From: Pseudomonadota bacterium
Lineage (GTDB): Bacteria; Pseudomonadota; Alphaproteobacteria; Rhizobiales; Rhizobiaceae
Length of the DNA: 64,000 nucleotides
NCBI GenBank assembly: GCA_023404095.1
Contig: JAEYDD010000067.1
Location: 248,001 to 312,000, forward strand
Direction of reading: 5' to 3'
The notes under the pieces are model-generated. The model had not been told where the DNA came from. It did no database searches and saw nothing but the letters and a program-made list of their open reading frames with translations. The translations under genes and the position numbers were made by a program. Below, in pieces: positions 55,868 through 61,098 of the stretch (its first letter is position 1; every line of letters begins with the position of its first letter).

Positions 55868-55908
55868 GGTGGACTTGCCTTTCTTCTTGACTGCGGTCTA
55901 GATGCCGC

Positions 55909-57366
55909 ATGGCATTGGTTCGAGATAGCTCCAATCGATCGACAAAAATTCAGACCAATCGTCCGGCCAATTTACCGGACTGGTCTGCGCTTGTTCCCGT
56001 ACTTCCAGGTGCCGGCCCCCGCACGCAGGCGCTTTACGCGGCGGTGCGCAGGCTGATCGAGATCGGCGCTGTACCACCGGGGTCCAAGCTGCCGCCGACG
56101 CGCGATCTGTCGGCGCGGTTGCGCATGTCGCGTGTCTCGGTGGTCGCCGCCTTCGAGCGGCTGATTGCCGATGGCTTCGCGGTGGCCCGCGTCGGTGCCG
56201 GCACCTATGTCAGCGGCGACGTCCCTCAGCTCGGGGCGCACGTGCCATCGGCAGAACGCCCGCTGCCGAAGCCCGCGATGCCGCTGCCGGGGACCCTGGG
56301 CGTCGCCACCGCCGACGGCCGATCGCTGAAAATCTTCCGGACGCTGCTTTCGCGTCACCTTGCGAGACCGGCGCCCGAACATTTCCAGTATGGCGATCCG
56401 CGCGGCGGTGCGGCGCTGCGCCAGGCGATCGCCGCCTATCTGCGCACCGCGCGCGGCGTGCGCTGCGATGCCGAGCAGATCGTCGTCACCACGGGCACCC
56501 AGCAGGGGCTGGACCTCTTCATCCGCGCGATGCTGAAGCCCGGCGACGGCGCCTGGATCGAGGACCCCTGCTATCCGAGCGCCCGCGCCGCCTTCGAGGG
56601 AAACGGCATCCAGCTGCAGGGTGTGCCGGTGGATCGGGAAGGGCTGGATCCCGAGCAGGGTGAGGCGCTGATGCCGGCGGCCCGCGCTGTTTATGTGACG
56701 CCGTCGCACCAGTTCCCGCTCGGCGTGGCGATGACCATGCGGCGCCGGCTGGCGCTGCTCGATTGGGCGCGGCGAAACGATGCGTGGATCGTCGAGGACG
56801 ACTACGACAGCGAGTTCCGCTATGCCGGGCCGCCGCTGACGGCCATGCAGGGGCTCGATGCCGCCGGCCGCGTCGTCTATCTCGGCACGTTCTCCAAGGT
56901 GCTGCTGCCCGGTCTTCGCGTCGGCTACGCGGTGCTGCCGGACGCGGCGATGGAGAAATTCGTCGCCCTGCGCAACCGCACCGACCGCTTTCCCTCTACG
57001 CTGATCGAGGCGCCGCTGACGGATTTCATCCGCGAGGGGCATCTCGCCGCACACCTCCGCCGCGCCCGAAGCCGGCTGGGGGCGGCACGCGACGCCCTTG
57101 TCGGCGGGCTCGACGGCGCGCACGGGTTTTCGGTCACAGTTCCCGAGCAGGGGCTTCACCTGCTGGCCGAATTGACCGTGCCGAGGGATGACAGTGATCT
57201 CGTGATGCTTGCCTGCTCTGCCGGGCTCGGGGTCCGAGCGCTCTCATCCATGGCGGTGTCGCAACCGCCTCGCCAGGGGCTCGTCATCGGTTTTTCCGGC
57301 TTCCCTCCGGACACGCTTTACGGGGCTGCCAGCGCATTCCGCGCGGCGCTCGAGCGGCGCGGATAG
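55909..57366 (+). CDS. MocR/PdxR-type GntR regulator with aminotransferase domain
   Basis: The 485-residue protein has an N-terminal GntR winged helix (LPPTRDLSARLRMSRVSVVAAFERLIADGFAVARVGAGTYV, about 62-102). A type I aminotransferase-like domain follows, with the PLP Lys in GTFSKVLLPGLRVGY. MocR proteins usually sense PLP and control vitamin B6 or amine metabolism genes. The first roughly 25 residues are not typical, and a palindrome lies within their codons, so translation may start downstream or the operator may overlap the coding region. No ATG, GTG or TTG lies between TTG 55915 and DWSAL. Confidence 0.88.
   Translation: MALVRDSSNRSTKIQTNRPANLPDWSALVPVLPGAGPRTQALYAAVRRLIEIGAVPPGSKLPPTRDLSARLRMSRVSVVAAFERLIADGFAVARVGAGTYVSGDVPQLGAHVPSAERPLPKPAMPLPGTLGVATADGRSLKIFRTLLSRHLARPAPEHFQYGDPRGGAALRQAIAAYLRTARGVRCDAEQIVVTTGTQQGLDLFIRAMLKPGDGAWIEDPCYPSARAAFEGNGIQLQGVPVDREGLDPEQGEALMPAARAVYVTPSHQFPLGVAMTMRRRLALLDWARRNDAWIVEDDYDSEFRYAGPPLTAMQGLDAAGRVVYLGTFSKVLLPGLRVGYAVLPDAAMEKFVALRNRTDRFPSTLIEAPLTDFIREGHLAAHLRRARSRLGAARDALVGGLDGAHGFSVTVPEQGLHLLAELTVPRDDSDLVMLACSAGLGVRALSSMAVSQPPRQGLVIGFSGFPPDTLYGAASAFRAALERRG
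55952..55986. promoter_or_regulatory. Nested inverted repeat inside the MocR 5' coding region
   Basis: The outer arms are AGACCA (55952-55957) and TGGTCT (55981-55986). The inner arms are GTCCGG (55961-55966) and CCGGAC (55975-55980), with an 8-nt loop. Additional CCAAT-type boxes (55932-55935, 55955-55959 and 55967-55970) give the ATTGGTC pattern reported for MocR operators. Likely operator for the MocR protein on its own gene and the divergent flavin-protein gene. Confidence 0.55.
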
Positions 57367-57372
57367 GAAATT

Positions 57373-57882
57373 TCAGGCCGGACACGTCGCCTCCGCGAAG
57401 CGCTCCGGCACCTTGCCGCCCCTGAACATGCGGGGGTTCTTCTCATAGCCCGGGCCGACGACGAGCGCCTCGGCGGGAAGAACGCTCTGGTCCAGATCGG
57501 AGATCACGGTCGTTTCGATCTCCTGCAGCTGATTGCCGTCGGGTCCAAGCACGCGGATCGCGACGCGGTAGGGCCTGTCCTTCTTCACGCACGTGATCTC
57601 GGGGCTTTCCAGGACGACCTTTTCGAGCTTGGGAAACAGCTGCTGCGTCAATGTCAGCGGCGATCCGCCGGCCGGATTTTCGAATTCCGCTATCACTCTT
57701 GCGCCCTCCGGCAGGGGTTCCGTCCGGTTGAGCGTGATCATGTAGGTGGCGTAGGCGAGCCGGTAGTTGAAGATGAACATCTTGCCGGTCAGTTGCAGCG
57801 GATCGGGGCCGGTTTCGCGCTGGCAGGCGGCGAGGAGGAGCACGGCGGCGGCGAGCAGGGTGCGGCGGGGCAGGGCGATCAT
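57373..57882 (-). CDS. Putative lipoprotein of unknown function
   Basis: The 169-residue protein starts at ATG 57882 (MIALPRRTLLAAAVLLLAACQRETG). The lipobox LAAC predicts lipid attachment at Cys20. The mature part has a beta-rich look and two further Cys (TCVKKD, ATCPA). No family recognised. Its start overlaps the CGNR stop (ATGA), so both are translated from one transcript and may work in the same process. Confidence 0.72.
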   Translation of the reverse strand: MIALPRRTLLAAAVLLLAACQRETGPDPLQLTGKMFIFNYRLAYATYMITLNRTEPLPEGARVIAEFENPAGGSPLTLTQQLFPKLEKVVLESPEITCVKKDRPYRVAIRVLGPDGNQLQEIETTVISDLDQSVLPAEALVVGPGYEKNPRMFRGGKVPERFAEATCPA

Positions 57883-58433
57883 GCGCGGCTCTCCTCCCTG
57901 CGGCGATAATAATGGCGGCTTGCCTTGGCGCGGTTGCCGCAGACCGCCATGTCGCACCAGGCCCGCGAGCGGTTGCGGCTGCGGTCGATGAACAGCCAGC
58001 CGCAATTGGGGCAGATCTTCAGCCGGTCCGGCTCGGAGCTGGCCGACAGCCTGAGCGCCGAGTGCGCCGTTGCCGTCTCCAGGGATGCGGGATCATGCCC
58101 GGCGCCGCGGAGCGTCCCGGCAATCGCCTCAAGCAGAATTGCCATGCGCTCGGGTGTGCCCACGCCGGCGGCGGTCGCGCGAAAGTGACCGTCGATCGCC
58201 TCGCGCAGGGCGATGAATGCCGAACGCCGGTCGGCAATGACGGGGACAAGCCCGGTCGCCAGGTCCCGTTCGGCGCAGTGCGCAGAGGCAGCGCTCGCGA
58301 AGGCGTCCAGCGCAGTGGCATCGGCATAGCGGTCGATGCGACGCTCCGGATAGGCACGCATCACCACCGAGTTGGCGACGTCCAGCGCCAGCGCGCCGCC
58401 GGCGAAACGATGCGGGGTCCAGGTGAAGCTCAT
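57879..58433 (-). CDS. CGNR zinc-finger transcriptional regulator
   Basis: The 184-residue protein has an N-terminal ABATE-type domain (about 8-135) and a C-terminal zinc ribbon with Cys141, Cys144, Cys160 and Cys165, the last in the name-giving CGNR (165-168). A basic tail RAKASRHYYRRR follows, probably the DNA contact. It diverges from the LivH-like permease gene 67 bp away, with a perfect palindrome between them. Ligand unknown. It is co-transcribed with a downstream lipoprotein gene. Confidence 0.88.
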   Translation of the reverse strand: MSFTWTPHRFAGGALALDVANSVVMRAYPERRIDRYADATALDAFASAASAHCAERDLATGLVPVIADRRSAFIALREAIDGHFRATAAGVGTPERMAILLEAIAGTLRGAGHDPASLETATAHSALRLSASSEPDRLKICPNCGWLFIDRSRNRSRAWCDMAVCGNRAKASRHYYRRREESRA

Positions 58434-58445
58434 GCGGAATGTCCT

Positions 58446-58471
58446 AACTGGTAAATGTGATTTTACCAGTT
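58446..58471. promoter_or_regulatory. Perfect palindrome between the CGNR gene and the LivH-like gene
   Basis: AACTGGTAAA (58446-58455) and TTTACCAGTT (58462-58471) form a 10-bp perfect inverted repeat with a 6-bp spacer. TATAGT, a good -10 candidate for the permease promoter, starts at the end of the repeat (58471-58476). The site is thus well placed for a repressor acting on both divergent genes, most likely the CGNR protein. Confidence 0.7.
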
Positions 58472-58500
58472 ATAGTGTTGCTGTCATCCGGGAAATGTTC

Positions 58501-59397
58501 ATGGCCTATTTCCTGCAGCAGATCGCCAATGCCGTGCCGGTTTCCGCGCTCTATGCCGTGCTCGCCTTCGGCTATGCGATCGCATTTTCGGTGACGCGGC
58601 GGGCCGATGTCAGCTACGGCGCCATCTTTGCCTTTGCCGGCCAGATGTTCATCCTGTTTGCCGATGTCGGCTGGAACCGACTGTGGCTGGTGCTGCCGGC
58701 GGCACTCGCTTTCGGCGCGCTGATGGCCCTCGTCTATGGAATGGGTGCGGGCCTGCTCGTCGGCCGTCAGGTGATGCGGCCGCTGGCATTTTCATCTGAC
58801 AACACCGTCGTCGTCGCAGCACTCGGTGTCGTGCTGGTGCTGATGGAGGTGGCCCGGCTCGCCTCCGATACCCGCAGTCTCTGGCTGCCTCCGCTCTTGA
58901 ACCGGCCGATCGAACTGTGGGGCGATCCCGCCTTTCCGGTGACGCTGACGGTGCTGCAACTCGTCAATGCGGCGGTGATGGGCGCAATCGTCTTGGCCGG
59001 GCATCTCTTCCTCGTCCGCTCCGACTGGGGCCGACGCTGGCGGGCGGTCTGCGACGACCGGCAGGCGGCGGAGCTGTGCGGCATCGATGCGGCCCGCGTC
59101 TTCCTGTCGGCCTTCGCGCTCGCCGCGCTGATCGCCTGCACAACCGGGATCCTCGCCGCCGGCTATTACGGCAACATGGATTTCGGCGCCGGCCTGAATT
59201 TCGGGGTAAAAGTGCTCTTCGTCGCCGCAATCGGCGGCTATTCCACGCCGGTCCTCTCGGCACTCGGCGGCGTCGCGCTAGGGGTGGCCGAGACGGTCTG
59301 GAACGCCTACGGCGCCTTTCTCTGGCGCGACCTCGCCATCTATTCGGCGCTGGTTCTTCTTCTTGTCGTCTTCCGGCGCGAACGGGCTATTCCCTGA
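58501..59397 (+). CDS. Branched-chain amino acid ABC permease, LivH-like (orphan)
   Basis: The 298-residue inner-membrane protein has about eight hydrophobic segments. It carries the LivH motifs (VSALYAVLAFGYAIAFSVTRRADVSYGAIFAFAGQ; DDRQAAELCGIDAARVFLSAFALAALIA; GVKVLFVAAIGGY). The start at ATG 58501 is preferred over ATG 58495 because GGGAA is better placed. No partner permease (LivM), ATPases (LivG/LivF) or binding protein is encoded nearby; the next gene downstream is moaE on the other strand. Confidence 0.85.
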   Translation: MAYFLQQIANAVPVSALYAVLAFGYAIAFSVTRRADVSYGAIFAFAGQMFILFADVGWNRLWLVLPAALAFGALMALVYGMGAGLLVGRQVMRPLAFSSDNTVVVAALGVVLVLMEVARLASDTRSLWLPPLLNRPIELWGDPAFPVTLTVLQLVNAAVMGAIVLAGHLFLVRSDWGRRWRAVCDDRQAAELCGIDAARVFLSAFALAALIACTTGILAAGYYGNMDFGAGLNFGVKVLFVAAIGGYSTPVLSALGGVALGVAETVWNAYGAFLWRDLAIYSALVLLLVVFRRERAIP

Positions 59398-59436
59398 AAG
59401 GCCCTTGCGCCTGGCTCGCCGGTCGGTCGGCGGAGG

Positions 59437-59913
59437 CTATTTCCGCCACTTGTCCCGCGCCCGGTCGTCGTCGTCCTTCGCCTCGACCCAGCCGCCGGTG
59501 CTGGCGTCGGCGCGATGCTCCTTCTTCCAGAAGGGCGCGGAGGTCTTGAGATAATCCATGACGAAGGACGCGCCGTCGAAGGCGGCGTGGCGATGCGGGG
59601 CGGCGGCAATGACGAGGACGATGTTTTCGCCCGGCGCCATCCGGCCGAAGCGGTGGATTGCGGCGATGCCCTCGAGCGAGAAACGCTCCGCCGCCTCTTC
59701 GCAGATACGGCGGATCTCGGCCTCCGCCATGCCGGGGTAATGTTCGAGCTCGAGGGCGGCGAGCGTTCCGTCCTCGTCGCGGCAAAGTCCGGTGAAGGTC
59801 ACGACCGCCCCGATCCGTCCGTGTTGCCTACAGAGGCTGGCCGTCTCGGCCGCTGTGTCGAAATCCTCACGCTGGATACGCACGACAACAGGGACGGCGG
59901 ACCGGGAGGACAT
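59437..59913 (-). CDS. moaE: Molybdopterin synthase catalytic subunit
   Basis: It makes molybdopterin from precursor Z using the MoaD thiocarboxylate. The 158-residue protein has TFTGLCRDEDG, HYPGMAEAEI, HRFGRMAPGENIVLVIAAAPHRHAAF and the catalytic KTSAPFWKKE. The C-terminus is Asp/Arg-rich. It follows moaD by 3 bp. It converges with the LivH-like gene. Confidence 0.96.
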   Translation of the reverse strand: MSSRSAVPVVVRIQREDFDTAAETASLCRQHGRIGAVVTFTGLCRDEDGTLAALELEHYPGMAEAEIRRICEEAAERFSLEGIAAIHRFGRMAPGENIVLVIAAAPHRHAAFDGASFVMDYLKTSAPFWKKEHRADASTGGWVEAKDDDDRARDKWRK

Positions 59914-59916
59914 GGC

Positions 59917-60171
59917 TCAGCCCCCGGTCATCGGCGGGAACAGGGCGATTTCGCGCGCGCCTTCGATGGTCTCGCCGTGTTCGACATGCTCGTGATTGAC
60001 CGCGACGCGGATCACGTTTTCATGCTCCAGCGCCATTTCGTATTCCTCGCCGAGCGTCTTGAGATGCCGCAGGAGGTCGCCGGCCGTCTTGACGTGGCCG
60101 GGGAGGTCGAGTTCCTCCTCGCCCCGGCCGATCCGTTCGCGCACCCAGGCAAAATAAACGAGCTTGGTCAT
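59917..60171 (-). CDS. moaD: Molybdopterin synthase sulfur-carrier subunit
   Basis: An 84-residue ubiquitin-like protein ending in Gly83-Gly84 (PPMTGG), the site that becomes a thiocarboxylate. It starts MTKLVYFAWVRERIGRGEEELDLP. The stop of pgsA overlaps its start (ATGA). The pgsA-moaD-moaE order is common in Rhizobiales. Confidence 0.96.
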   Translation of the reverse strand: MTKLVYFAWVRERIGRGEEELDLPGHVKTAGDLLRHLKTLGEEYEMALEHENVIRVAVNHEHVEHGETIEGAREIALFPPMTGG

Positions 60172-60755
60172 CGTTCGTCCACGATATGCTTCAACCCGGC
60201 GCGGAAATAGTCATAGCCAGTATACATGGTGATCGCAGCTGCGATCCACAGCAACGCGATGCCGAGTTCGGTCGTATAGGGCAGCACCTTGTCGCCGGCC
60301 GGGCCGGCAAGCAGAAAGCCGATCGCAAACATCTGGATCGTCGTCTTCCACTTGGCGATGCGCGTCACCGGAACGCTGACCTTCAGTTCCGCCAGATATT
60401 CGCGCAAGCCCGAAACGAGGATTTCGCGGCAGAGGATGATGATGGCCGCCCAGATCGTCCAGCCCGCGATCGTGCCGTCGGCAGCCATCAGGAGCAGGAC
60501 GGAGGCGACCAGCAGCTTGTCCGCGATCGGATCGAGCATCCGCCCGATGTTGGACGTCTGCTTCCAGATCCGCGCCAGGTAGCCGTCGAAGAAGTCCGTG
60601 ATCGACGCCGCCACGAATAGACCGAATGCCGACCAGCGCGCGAAGTCCGACGATTGCAGCCGCCCCTCGACGAAAAAGCAGAGCACGATCAGTGGAACCG
60701 CGACCATGCGGGCGTAGGTGAGGAGATTGGGGATGCTGTAAGCGGGAGAAGCCAT
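60168..60755 (-). CDS. pgsA: CDP-diacylglycerol-glycerol-3-phosphate 3-phosphatidyltransferase
   Basis: First committed step of phosphatidylglycerol and cardiolipin synthesis. The 195-residue membrane protein has the full CDP-alcohol phosphatidyltransferase motif Asp57-Gly58, Ala61-Arg62, Gly71, Asp75, Asp79 (DFFDGYLARIWKQTSNIG). Together with psd/pssA at the left end, the window holds both branches of anionic and zwitterionic phospholipid synthesis. Confidence 0.96.
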   Translation of the reverse strand: MASPAYSIPNLLTYARMVAVPLIVLCFFVEGRLQSSDFARWSAFGLFVAASITDFFDGYLARIWKQTSNIGRMLDPIADKLLVASVLLLMAADGTIAGWTIWAAIIILCREILVSGLREYLAELKVSVPVTRIAKWKTTIQMFAIGFLLAGPAGDKVLPYTTELGIALLWIAAAITMYTGYDYFRAGLKHIVDER

Positions 60756-61098
60756 GGATTCGCAGTCTCGAATGTGTTTGCCGTTAGTTGTGGCGTTTGT
60801 GACATTTCCGTCAACCGTTGGCGACAGCTTTTCATCGTGAACAAGGCAATATTCGGATGATCCGGTCTAATCGCCGGCTTGTCCGCCGTTACGCCGGCTA
60901 TGGATGACGCCGGAAGGCGTTTCGCAAACATCACACGATGAAGAAAAATTTTCAGTTTCCGCGAATAGAACGCGAACTTTGTTCGTTTTAGAACAGGTTT
61001 TGCGTGGTGCGAACTGCCGTCCCATTGACCTTGGGTTGTGGTTCGTGATTGTTGCGCGCGATCAAATTCAGTTCAGGCTTTGGGAGGGCGGGTCCTCG
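60756..61098. other. 343-bp divergent region before the RTX gene
   Basis: It lies between pgsA (minus) and the RTX gene (plus). The RTX reading frame is open back to a TAA at 60868-60870, with other possible starts at ATG 60904 and GTG 61045. I see no hairpin or clear promoter, only an AT-rich patch around 60940-61000 that would suit one. Confidence 0.4.
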
